From a virus, in the IMG/VR virus record IMGVR_UViG_3300034024_000093, positions 1-33,563 of that record: a DNA stretch of 33,563 bases; one strand, written 5' to 3'. Positions 1 through 6,709 of this stretch are shown here, in pieces. Position numbers and translations under genes: made by a program. Under the pieces are notes generated by a model. That model made no database searches, was not told the origin of the DNA, and was given only the letters and a program-made list of their open reading frames with translations. Numbering within the stretch: the first letter of the stretch is position 1; the number at the start of each line of letters is the position of its first letter.

Positions 1-1047
1 TTAAATACTATTAGATTGAAACCATTGTTCTCTAATAGCATTTGCGATATTAGCGGTCATTAATGGCGGTACGCTCATACCACATACATATCGTACAGGT
101 GAACCACAAAAATCAAAATCAGAAGGAAAACTACTTACTCTGATATACTCTGTATTATTTAAATGGCGGGCCTCATCATAATAGACTGTTGCCCCACTAC
201 TCGTTAGTGTTGGCATTACAACATTATCATACACTATAACCGTATTATAAAAAGCTTTAGGCTCATTTAAGTTTCGGTATTTGCTATCTGCAAACTTTAA
301 ACTTTGGTCACCATATTCAATATATGGCCAACGTTTGGTGATAGAATCCATCAATGTTCTATGATTATTAGAACCTCTATCCACTACGTCTCCGAAATAA
401 ATCGGTTTTTCGTTGAATTTAAGCGTTAAATTTGGCAAGCCTATATCTTTACGCCTTGCGACAAAGAAAATCCTTTCACGGCTTTGTGGTACCCCCATAG
501 TAGCACTATTTAATTGAAATATCTGAACGTCATAGCCGATCGCATTTAATCTTTCATGTATTTTAATAGTATATGCTTTTGCCCTACCTGCAACAATTCC
601 ACAAACGTTTTCTAATATCGCAACTTTTGGGCGTAATTTCTCGATTGTATCACAATAAACAAAAACTAAGTCGTCTAGTGTTTGTTTTTTTTGGCCCTCC
701 CTAAAAACTTTCTCTTTGCCCCAATCAAGCTCACGGTTACCACTTATTGAGAATGTAGAGCATGGAGGCGATCCATCTAAAATATCTAAGTTGTAAAGTT
801 CGCTTGGTAAATCAGTACGTTGGTTAAAATCACGGATGTCTTCTAAATAAAAATATTTTGGGTTGTGATTGGTTTTATAGATGGTTGCCATTCTTTTATC
901 AATTTCTACACCTCCTAAATGTACAAAACCTGCCAATTTGTAACCCATTGTGGAACCGCCACCACAGACGAATGTGCCAAAAACCTTTAATCCGTTTTCT
1001 TTGGGATAATCATTCGTTTTTGTCCAATCGTATTTTAATCTTTTCAT
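1..1047 (-). CDS. DNA (cytosine-5) methyltransferase
   Basis: Transfers a methyl group from S-adenosylmethionine to C5 of cytosine in DNA. Visible family motifs, in order: motif I around residues 25-41 (TFVCGGGSTMGYKLAGF, a variant of the usual FxGxGG), motif IV DGSPPCSTFS at 91-100 with catalytic Cys96, motif VI ENV at 146-148, motif VIII QSRER at 188-192, and an FPxxF-like element near the C-terminus in the target-recognition part. At 348 aa it is normal length for a single-domain enzyme and looks intact. No restriction endonuclease gene is visible beside it, so it is best read as a solitary phage methylase protecting phage DNA from host restriction. It lies at the end of the prophage opposite the repressor, where Mu carries mom. 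The specificity cannot be read from sequence. Confidence 0.93.
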   Translation of the reverse strand: MKRLKYDWTKTNDYPKENGLKVFGTFVCGGGSTMGYKLAGFVHLGGVEIDKRMATIYKTNHNPKYFYLEDIRDFNQRTDLPSELYNLDILDGSPPCSTFSISGNRELDWGKEKVFREGQKKQTLDDLVFVYCDTIEKLRPKVAILENVCGIVAGRAKAYTIKIHERLNAIGYDVQIFQLNSATMGVPQSRERIFFVARRKDIGLPNLTLKFNEKPIYFGDVVDRGSNNHRTLMDSITKRWPYIEYGDQSLKFADSKYRNLNEPKAFYNTVIVYDNVVMPTLTSSGATVYYDEARHLNNTEYIRVSSFPSDFDFCGSPVRYVCGMSVPPLMTANIANAIREQWFQSNSI

Positions 1048-1177
1048 AATCTTTTTTTATAGTGTTAATATCTAATTCCTTATTAATAAACTCCCGCTGT
1101 TTTTTCCTCATTGTAATTAAATAATTTTGTTAAAGTCTTTCTTATGCCACACGATGCTTGTGGTTTCTATTCCATTT

Positions 1178-1206
1178 TTTGATTGATGATTATTTACTAT
1201 ATTTGC
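1178..1206 (+). promoter_or_regulatory. Bacteroidota-type promoter for the small RNA
   Basis: A perfect -7 box TATATTTGC (TAnnTTTGC) lies at 1198-1206, with TTTG at 1178-1181 as a possible -33 element 16 bp upstream. The predicted start is about 4-7 nt downstream, at about 1210, exactly where the long hairpin begins. No protein gene lies on the plus strand downstream, so the promoter appears dedicated to the RNA. The -33 spacing is slightly short for the consensus. Confidence 0.6.
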
Positions 1207-1209
1207 AGT

Positions 1210-1309
1210 CCGAGAGTATTTAGAAAATAGCAAAGCCACAGCATAGAAGACTTATGTCCTCCAGCGCTGTGGCTTTGTAGCTATTTAAAAATACCCTCGG
1301 AAGTTTTTT
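1210..1309 (+). ncRNA. putative structured small RNA with its own promoter and terminator-like end
   Basis: A long inverted repeat pairs 1210-1242 with 1266-1300. The outer segment CCGAG (1210-1214) pairs with CTCGG (1296-1300), then GTATTT pairs with AAATAC, AAATAGC (1225-1231) with GCTATTT (1280-1286), and AAAGCCACAGC (1232-1242) with GCTGTGGCTTT (1266-1276), leaving a 3-nt bulge and a few mismatches. The loop (1243-1265) contains a smaller GAC/GTC hairpin and the sequence GTCCTCCA. Three bases after the stem is a run of six T (1304-1309), as expected for intrinsic termination on the plus strand; the minus strand has no T-run. It sits in the 300-bp gap between the methylase and the membrane protein gene and has no ORF. 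Its function is unknown. It could alternatively be only an outsized terminator or a DNA site, but the promoter box placed exactly at the 5' edge favours an RNA. Confidence 0.6.
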
Positions 1310-1347
1310 AAATGTTGGAGGACTTTTTTAAATATGCCTCCTAAAGA

Positions 1348-1689
1348 TTATTTTCGTGCGTTAATTTCTATATTGGCTATCCAGAGCGAAATTTTTTGTA
1401 TTCCGAACCCTAGCCCTAATGCATAATACATAGTTACCTTAGTGCCGGCATATTCAACAGAAAAACGCAATGCCAAAAGTAATAGTAGTAAGCCTAGTAC
1501 AACTTCTCTAAGGTTATCTATAATTAGAAACCAAAAGTTGAATTTATAGGGAGTTGAACTACTTGTTTTATCTCGTTTTTGAGCTTTTAAAAGCAACACT
1601 ACGACCACACCCAATAAGGCAAAAACCAAGGAGGCACAATAAGTAGGAATGTCGTTTGTTCCTAACAGTAAATCGATAAATTTATTCAT
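1348..1689 (-). CDS. small inner-membrane protein of the late region (holin candidate)
   Basis: A 113-aa protein with about three hydrophobic stretches: roughly residues 17-35 (SLVFALLGVVVVLLL), 52-75 (FWFLIIDNLREVVLGLLLLL) and 85-106. Short charged loops follow the first (KAQKRDK). I recognise no family. It follows the tail-fibre-like genes with a 6-bp gap and is the last late gene before the small-RNA region. Phage membrane proteins of this size with 2-3 segments are often holins, and no other clear multi-pass holin candidate is visible in the lysis cassette at 12818-14066, so a holin role is possible but only inferred. The stop codon is followed by GGAGG/CCTCC complementary segments (1317-1341) without a T-run. 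Confidence 0.7.
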   Translation of the reverse strand: MNKFIDLLLGTNDIPTYCASLVFALLGVVVVLLLKAQKRDKTSSSTPYKFNFWFLIIDNLREVVLGLLLLLLALRFSVEYAGTKVTMYYALGLGFGIQKISLWIANIEINARK

Positions 1690-1695
1690 ATTTAT

Positions 1696-2583
1696 TTAAT
1701 TATATACTCTTACTTCAATACTTCCATTAGTTAGTACTGAATCTGGACCATTGGTTTTAATTTCAATATTATTTGCATCAATAACTCTAAAAGATAAGGT
1801 ATAAAACATATTATTATGTGTAGTGAAACCAACTGTTTTATTTGTAACAAAAAGATTGCCTGGAGAGCCAACCACTCCTCTATAAGTGGACTGTGAATCT
1901 CTCACCCAAGTTATAGTTGTACCCAATGTATTTTCTAATACAGTTGCAACTGGTGCATTTGTTCCTGATTGACTAAGTAATGCTACATAAGATTTATAAA
2001 GCTTAGGAGGTACATCACTCAACATTGCTACTGTTTGACTTCCTGTCTTACCAGTAGGAAAAGTCATTACACAATTTGAAGTTGGATTTGGAATAATTAC
2101 ATTATGTACAAGTAGAGTACTTCCAGTACTAATTAATCTGGCAAAGTTTGTTTCATGCTCACCAATATACATGCTTCCTGATTTACCACTTGGATTATAT
2201 GAAGTTTGTATACCAATTCCCATTGCATTCTGTGTATACTGGTGATTAAAACTATTAGAGTTATCTCCTAATTGTAAACCAATGAACCTACCTGTACCAT
2301 TATCTTGTAATAATGCTACTCTACTATTTCCATTATTATATGTAGCAAATGGGCTTGCATCCAAAACAGATTGCAAAGGGACCGCCGAACCTCCTCCAGA
2401 ACCTGCCAATAGGTTAGATTTTTTTATAAATTTCACAATTCCATTAGAACCACGAACAAGTATTGAGTCTGAGGCAGAACCTTGCGGAACATTAAGTAAT
2501 TGTAATGGATTATGTATTTTGCTGTTTTGCGCAGAAGCAATAGAAACTGCAACAAGCAGAAGTAATGCATATATTTTTTTCAT
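1696..2583 (-). CDS. putative tail fibre / receptor-binding protein with an N-terminal signal peptide
   Basis: A 295-aa protein. Residues 1-19 (MKKIYALLLLVAVSIASAQ) are a textbook flavobacterial signal peptide ending in ASAQ. The rest is Gly/Ser/Asn/Thr-rich with short beta-prone segments, typical of fibre or adhesin domains; the C-terminal 100 residues (from about YKSYVALLSQSGTNAP) look like a compact beta domain often seen at the ends of Bacteroidota phage tail proteins, which is recollection and not a search result. It is downstream of the baseplate and collar-like genes, where fibres are expected. The odd feature is the secretion signal: a virion protein assembled in the cytoplasm should not need one, so it may instead be a surface protein made late in infection. 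Confidence 0.6.
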   Translation of the reverse strand: MKKIYALLLLVAVSIASAQNSKIHNPLQLLNVPQGSASDSILVRGSNGIVKFIKKSNLLAGSGGGSAVPLQSVLDASPFATYNNGNSRVALLQDNGTGRFIGLQLGDNSNSFNHQYTQNAMGIGIQTSYNPSGKSGSMYIGEHETNFARLISTGSTLLVHNVIIPNPTSNCVMTFPTGKTGSQTVAMLSDVPPKLYKSYVALLSQSGTNAPVATVLENTLGTTITWVRDSQSTYRGVVGSPGNLFVTNKTVGFTTHNNMFYTLSFRVIDANNIEIKTNGPDSVLTNGSIEVRVYN

Positions 2584-2587
2584 AATT

Positions 2588-2812
2588 TTATTTTTTTATA
2601 GTTACTCTATTTAAATTATCTATAGATTCAAGTGGCTTTACCTGAGTGGTAGTAATTTCATTCACAGTCGAAAATGTATCATCTTCATATTTTATGATCA
2701 TTTTTTCATTTGGGTTTGAACTATTAACCAGTGTTATGGAACTGCCAGTAATAATTGATTCCAATGTCTTCAGGCGTTTCTTTAGTTTTTTAATCTTTTT
2801 AGTTTTATTCAT
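2588..2812 (-). CDS. small hypothetical protein, late operon
   Basis: A 74-aa protein with a very basic start (MNKTKKIKKLKKRLKTLESI, likely a short coiled coil) followed by a polar, beta-prone C-terminal half. I recognise no family. It is packed 4 bp upstream of the secreted fibre-like gene and 14 bp after the 2827-3234 gene, so it is co-transcribed with the tail genes. The basic amphipathic start suggests a short coiled-coil stalk or an accessory fibre component; this is inference only. Confidence 0.55.
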   Translation of the reverse strand: MNKTKKIKKLKKRLKTLESIITGSSITLVNSSNPNEKMIIKYEDDTFSTVNEITTTQVKPLESIDNLNRVTIKK

Positions 2813-2826
2813 AATTATAATTGGTT

Positions 2827-3234
2827 TTAAAATTCGTTTTCTATAGCAATTGAATAACTCGCTAATAGTAGAGGATTACCGCCACGATATATGCCGTCGA
2901 TTTTTGTACCTTCAATATTTCCTACTACATTATCGCCAATCTCCAATGCATTAGGTGTAGTATATCCTGTTTTTTTAAATATTTGCAATTCTCCCGGCAA
3001 ATAAATCCTTGCTTTAGCAACCAATGCCGCATGGGCATTTACATCGGTTAGATGAGCGTTTAACTGCTGCCGTTCTGCTTTGTTATCAAGATCATTAATC
3101 AGGTTAGCAATTTTATTCTGAGGTATGTTTTCATCTTTATGAAAAAATGATGAAAATGTAGCTGCAAATTGTTGCTGAGTAGGAAAATCTCCTGTTTCAA
3201 ACCAACTTAATATTGTTGTTAGTGCTGTTGCCAT
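2827..3234 (-). CDS. hypothetical tail fibre-associated protein
   Basis: A 135-aa protein. The N-terminal part (residues about 10-60, FETGDFPTQQQFAATFSSFFHKDENI) followed by helix-rich repeats (NDLDNKAERQQLNAHLTDVNAHAAL) resembles the connector segments found in Bacteroidota phage tail fibre proteins; the C-terminal part is beta-prone. It starts 1 bp after the collar-like gene stop and lies in the fibre section of the tail operon. Assignment is by position and general composition; I see no catalytic motif. Confidence 0.55.
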   Translation of the reverse strand: MATALTTILSWFETGDFPTQQQFAATFSSFFHKDENIPQNKIANLINDLDNKAERQQLNAHLTDVNAHAALVAKARIYLPGELQIFKKTGYTTPNALEIGDNVVGNIEGTKIDGIYRGGNPLLLASYSIAIENEF

Positions 3235-3235
3235 A

Positions 3236-4027
3236 TTATCCTACATATTCGATAAACATTATTACTCTGTAAGGATTCAAAACTGTTACTTTTTCATTCC
3301 CACCAATTGTTCTTGCGATATTTAAAGCACCTTCATTTGCATTACCTGTAGTAACTACACCTCCACCAACATCACTTCCTGCTGTTGAATATGCTCTCAC
3401 AACTAACTCAGGTATTTGATTCGCAGTTAGCTGAACGTCTTTTGCACCGCCTATTTTTCCTATCTCATTAAATTCGGTTTGCGTATTGTCAAATCCAACT
3501 GGAATACGGCCGCGCCATTCAACAACCTCTGCAAAGCCAGGTGGTATTTGATTAGCTGGTTTATTCCACAAGAACATGCCGCCATCATTTTGGAATATTG
3601 CGGTTTTTCTTTTGAGTTCGGTAACATCTGTTATTAAATCACTTAATGATGTTTGCAAAGTTTTTAAATTGCTAAGCCTGGTAAATGATGACCACAAATA
3701 GGAGTCTACTTCGGTACTTGTAAATACTACTTTTAGTTTAGTAACAACATCTTTATTAGTGCCATTTTCAAACTCTTTAGCTGTCTTTTCCTCAATTATT
3801 TTTACACGGCTTAAAGTTGATCCGCCCTCAAAAGGATATATTTCGCCAGATATAAATACAAAGCCGTTGCCTGTACTATTACCCGTCTGGATACAGCCTG
3901 TTACTATAGTAAGGTTACCGCCTAAATAACCCAATTGGTTAAATATGCTCCATGACGCCTGCATATCTGCAAGTCTTTCAGTCTTTAGCGGAAAACCGCC
4001 TGTTTGATTAAAATTCTGCTTATCCAT
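3236..4027 (-). CDS. tail fibre/collar-like protein
   Basis: A 263-aa protein. The central-to-C-terminal part shows features of phage tail collar domains: PPGFAEVVEWRGRIPVGFD at about residues 163-181, then IGKIGGAKDVQLTANQIP and a C-terminal NPYRVIMFIEYVG, matching the usual pattern 'W.GR.PVG.D ... G..GG...VTLT..QMP ... PPY..L.....' of collar proteins. The N-terminal 120 residues are probably the baseplate-attachment part, followed by a short helical segment (LSDLITDVTELKRKTA). The start overlaps the stop of the 4020-4508 gene by 8 bp. It is the first fibre gene after the baseplate genes, consistent with a short tail fibre or tip protein. Confidence 0.72.
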   Translation of the reverse strand: MDKQNFNQTGGFPLKTERLADMQASWSIFNQLGYLGGNLTIVTGCIQTGNSTGNGFVFISGEIYPFEGGSTLSRVKIIEEKTAKEFENGTNKDVVTKLKVVFTSTEVDSYLWSSFTRLSNLKTLQTSLSDLITDVTELKRKTAIFQNDGGMFLWNKPANQIPPGFAEVVEWRGRIPVGFDNTQTEFNEIGKIGGAKDVQLTANQIPELVVRAYSTAGSDVGGGVVTTGNANEGALNIARTIGGNEKVTVLNPYRVIMFIEYVG

Positions 4028-4508
4028 TAATTATAAAAATTGAATATCGTTTACCGCCTGCTTTATAAAAATTAATATGAGCCTTGAGGCCGTATATTTG
4101 GGAAGTAAAAACCTCCTGAGGTACCCAGACAATAAAGTCAAGTCCTGTATCTGCTGTTTCTGACTCAGTCCTAATCCAAAGTTTTTTATTTTCCCCTTCG
4201 GTATGAGCATAAACTTGTTGTGATTCTGCCTCTGTATAGATGTATAGTGTATCATATATATTACCATTACCTATATAAATTCGCCTTTGTACAGCGTCAA
4301 ATGTGTCATTTAATGATTTTCGTAAAGAACAAACCTGACCAGTATGTTCAAGTTTATATAAGTTTAACTTTCTCCATTTATGCCAAAGTATATAAACAGT
4401 AATAAGGGGCCTTAGAAAAATTTGTACAAATGCTGCACTTTTTGGCTTTCGTAAAAAAGTAGGTAGCATATTAACGGCAAATAAATTCCAGTCTATACTA
4501 AACCACAT
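4020..4508 (-). CDS. baseplate-proximal tail protein (Mu gp48 position)
   Basis: A 162-aa protein with no catalytic motif that I can see. The N-terminal 55 residues are hydrophobic/basic (NMLPTFLRKPKSAAFVQIFL), the C-terminal half is beta-rich and acidic (YIYTEAESQQVYAHTEGENK). It overlaps the J-like gene upstream by 11 bp and the collar-like gene downstream by 8 bp. In Mu the gene after the J-like gp47 is gp48, a small baseplate protein, so position suggests the same job. Direct similarity is not evident by eye. Confidence 0.6.
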   Translation of the reverse strand: MWFSIDWNLFAVNMLPTFLRKPKSAAFVQIFLRPLITVYILWHKWRKLNLYKLEHTGQVCSLRKSLNDTFDAVQRRIYIGNGNIYDTLYIYTEAESQQVYAHTEGENKKLWIRTESETADTGLDFIVWVPQEVFTSQIYGLKAHINFYKAGGKRYSIFIING

Positions 4509-5373
4509 AAGTAATGTTATTGAAGGTTACTACTTCAAAATATCCACTTACAGGAATAACTGATATATTGATCTGTTGTGCATTTCCATAACCATTGGTT
4601 TGGGGATTTATCCATGCACTTTCTGCATTCATAATCGTTGCATCAAGTACACCAGGCACAAGCTGTAGCCTGTCAACTAAAGCACTTAACCGCAATTCAC
4701 CATTGAACGGAAGTTCCTTCATATAGGCCGCTATTGTATCATTAACAGGATAGTAATTACCATTCAGTATGCTCATTCCGGATTCACTCAATACAAGGGC
4801 ATCCCTTTTAATTTGGATGGTCAGGTACAGCCTATCCGGTAAATAATTAATAATACTGGTATCAACACCGGCAAATTTTATTTCATTAATGTAAGTTTCT
4901 AAAGCTTGTTTCTGAGGAGCTGTTATTGGTGCAAGTTTTCCATTACTGCTTTCTCCAGCAATCTTGATAATTACCCTACTGCTTAATGTAGCCTCATCAA
5001 CCGCTGCATATTTAACAATACGGGCTGCTTCAATTTGCTCAGCAGTTGCGCCTGTTGTATTAAAAATGTCCCGGTCTAATACTAAAGGAAAACCGTGTAA
5101 GAACTTTAACGTCATAGTGCGGTACCAGGAAAGGTTCCCCGCTTTTTGATTTGCCAGCTTTTCGTTTACCTCTTTAGTATGTTGGTCAAAAAACTGTTCG
5201 TGAATAAAATGTGCAAATGATATAATATCAAACCAAAGGTTTTCAATACTTAATTTGCTGAAAACAACTTCAAAAGAACCACCCACTGGAAAGCCATAAG
5301 CCATAGCGAATAATGCATTTTTCATAAATGCTGTTGTAATTTCTTTTTTAATTTCTGCCTGTGTTCTTGCCAT
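4498..5373 (-). CDS. baseplate J-like protein (Mu gp47 family)
   Basis: A 291-aa protein probably forming the baseplate wedge. N-terminal features (VFSKLSIENLWFDIISFAHF around residues 39-58) and the middle ARIVKYAAVDEATLSSRVIIKIA fit gp47/J-type wedge proteins, in which a helical N-terminus is followed by alpha/beta repeats; PITAPQKQALETYI at about 148-161 resembles the 'pt..q..av..yi' element of the family. Order within the operon supports it: hub, spike, gp25-like, LysM-like, then J. It lies 1 bp after the 5375 gene. Confidence 0.7.
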   Translation of the reverse strand: MARTQAEIKKEITTAFMKNALFAMAYGFPVGGSFEVVFSKLSIENLWFDIISFAHFIHEQFFDQHTKEVNEKLANQKAGNLSWYRTMTLKFLHGFPLVLDRDIFNTTGATAEQIEAARIVKYAAVDEATLSSRVIIKIAGESSNGKLAPITAPQKQALETYINEIKFAGVDTSIINYLPDRLYLTIQIKRDALVLSESGMSILNGNYYPVNDTIAAYMKELPFNGELRLSALVDRLQLVPGVLDATIMNAESAWINPQTNGYGNAQQINISVIPVSGYFEVVTFNNITYVV

Positions 5374-5374
5374 C

Positions 5375-5665
5375 TTAACTAACTTTAAATGTGCTTCCTA
5401 TTTGCATATAACCTATACCGCCCGGAGGAGCAACTATACTATTATCTGTTATCATTGTTGCCGGTGCAAAACGCCCTGTAAGTAGTATTGTAAATTCTTT
5501 TTTTATTTCGCCAATGGGTTTAATTTCATGACCAATATTAAGAGATTCTGTAAGGCTTACACCATTCTCAATAGCCATGGATAAAATGTTGGCCATATCG
5601 CCAGTACCTTCTAAAACAATATCAAAAAATGATTGTCCTTGTTTAACTTGAATAGATTGCATCAA
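5375..5665 (-). CDS. LysM-like small tail protein
   Basis: A 96-aa protein whose first half (VKQGQSFFDIVLEGTGDMAN ... AIENGVSLTESLNIGHEI) follows the LysM pattern: 'v..Gqsl.dIa...yG.....l...N.....l..G..l'. Phage LysM-like proteins such as tail protein X usually sit at the tube/baseplate junction. The C-terminal half is beta-prone (KKEFTILLTGRFAPATMI). The start overlaps the 5643 gene by 23 bp; the next in-frame Met (residue 2) gives almost the same overlap. It is in the baseplate gene group, which supports the assignment. Confidence 0.65.
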   Translation of the reverse strand: MMQSIQVKQGQSFFDIVLEGTGDMANILSMAIENGVSLTESLNIGHEIKPIGEIKKEFTILLTGRFAPATMITDNSIVAPPGGIGYMQIGSTFKVS

Positions 5666-5987
5666 TTATTATTGGTTTGTTTGGAAAAAAATCTAGTTTA
5701 TTAATACTTAGCCCATCTTTTTCAAAATGTTCTCTAATCCGGTGCCGGTATACCTGATAATCGTGGTCAAACAATATATCCTGAATACCAACTCCGATGT
5801 CTTGGCATAGTTTAAAATCGCCCGGATGAGCTAAAAGAATCATTCCTTTATTTTGTTCAAGCGTGTTATTTATAACCAGCCCACTTGTAATTTTACCATC
5901 AGCATTGCGAAAAACCTGCACCTTTAAATCTAAAATAGTTCCTTGGTCATTATTGTCTATTAATTGTATTCCAATATCTTTGGCCAT
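5643..5987 (-). CDS. gp25/gpW-like baseplate protein (Mu gp46 position)
   Basis: A 114-aa protein. Family-like points: an N-terminal beta part (IGIQLIDNNDQGTILDLKVQ) and a C-terminal part where VGIQDILFDHDYQVYRHRIREHF would be the conserved helical segment of gp25-like wedge proteins ('Y.lg....l.e.......l...I...l...'). Its place between the gp45-like spike and the J-like protein matches Mu gp46. It starts 1 bp after the small 5989 gene and is co-transcribed. The assignment depends largely on gene order. Confidence 0.6.
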   Translation of the reverse strand: MAKDIGIQLIDNNDQGTILDLKVQVFRNADGKITSGLVINNTLEQNKGMILLAHPGDFKLCQDIGVGIQDILFDHDYQVYRHRIREHFEKDGLSINKLDFFPNKPIIIDAIYSS

Positions 5988-5988
5988 A

Positions 5989-6198
5989 TTATTCTAATCT
6001 TCCGTTAAATGCCCCTGTTACTGGCCCACTAGGCGATGTTAAACCACTTGTATAAACTATAACAGCTTGTTTAATATAATTGTCAATTGCTTCACTTAGG
6101 CGTGTTGCATACTCATTATCTGACACCTCTATACGTTCACGCATATCAGTTACGATCTGTAGTATTTCGTTCTTTAAATTATTCTTGTTTAAAGGCAT
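5989..6198 (-). CDS. small baseplate-region protein
   Basis: A 69-aa protein: a helical N-terminal half (NNLKNEILQIVTDMRERIEV) and a short Gly/Ser/Pro-rich tail (GLTSPSGPVTGAFNGRLE). It resembles small proteins encoded between the spike and gp25-like genes of Bacteroidota contractile-tail phages, but I cannot name a family. The gene is tightly packed (1 bp to the next gene, 7 bp after the previous one). It is probably structural or an assembly helper; its function is unknown. Confidence 0.55.
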   Translation of the reverse strand: MPLNKNNLKNEILQIVTDMRERIEVSDNEYATRLSEAIDNYIKQAVIVYTSGLTSPSGPVTGAFNGRLE

Positions 6199-6205
6199 TT
6201 TAAAC

Positions 6206-6709
6206 TTATTTTAAAAGCTTATTAAATTTTGTTTCAAGACTTGTAATAGCTGCTATACTGTCTGGCAAGGGCGTTCCAGATGGACCTGCCGGAGTACTTA
6301 CTTTTAATTGTTTTAATAGCCTTCCTAAATCGGAAAAAATATCCTTAAGGCTTGTATCGTTATTTTTTATAGATACCTTGCTATCAGAACTATCAAAAAG
6401 AACAAGTAATCCGCCCTGCCTTATTTCAACTTTTTGTACCTGGTCAACCTTTATAACAGTTAAGTCATTAAGGGTACCATCACCGGATATCAATAAAATA
6501 TCAGAACCTATTTGCGGTGTCATTAGCAAATAATTAGTACCTGGATTTATTGTAGCTTTCAAACGAATATTTGACAGAACTAAACCTCCAATAACTTTAG
6601 CTGAGCATGTTTGACCATCAATTGCAGTTACTATAGCCCGGATAGGATAATTTGGGTTGCTTGCTACAACAGCACGTAATTTTTCCTTTATTTCAGTATG
6701 TGTTGCCAT
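6206..6709 (-). CDS. baseplate spike/assembly protein, gpV-gp45-like
   Basis: A 167-aa protein. Residues about 20-75 form a beta-rich OB-like stretch (IRAIVTAIDGQTCSAKVIGG ... LVLSNIRLKATI), followed by PQIGSDILLISGDGTLNDLTVI, which matches the 'P..GS.Vl....g....' pattern of phage spike proteins at their N-terminal OB fold. The C-terminus is helical with a Pro/Gly-rich turn (TPAGPSGTPLPDS) and could hold the protein in the hub. The start overlaps the stop of the hub gene by 1 bp. The order (hub then spike) is the same as Mu gp44-gp45. Confidence 0.68.
   Translation of the reverse strand: MATHTEIKEKLRAVVASNPNYPIRAIVTAIDGQTCSAKVIGGLVLSNIRLKATINPGTNYLLMTPQIGSDILLISGDGTLNDLTVIKVDQVQKVEIRQGGLLVLFDSSDSKVSIKNNDTSLKDIFSDLGRLLKQLKVSTPAGPSGTPLPDSIAAITSLETKFNKLLK

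Noticed and set aside
1210-1300. The long hairpin as an ordinary terminator of the late minus-strand operon
   Set aside because: On the minus strand the stem is not followed by a T-run; the U-tract is on the plus strand only.
1334-1426. A 30-codon plus-strand ORF preceded by GGAGG at 1317-1321
   Set aside because: Short, 12 nt spacing, and antisense to the membrane protein gene; GGAGG is better explained as part of the complementary GGAGG/CCTCC segments.
2282-2614. Plus-strand ORF opposite the fibre-like gene, and similar long antisense ORFs at 9524-9902, 17022-17471 and 21891-22295
   Set aside because: They lie wholly or mostly opposite well-supported genes with family motifs and show low-complexity antisense composition.
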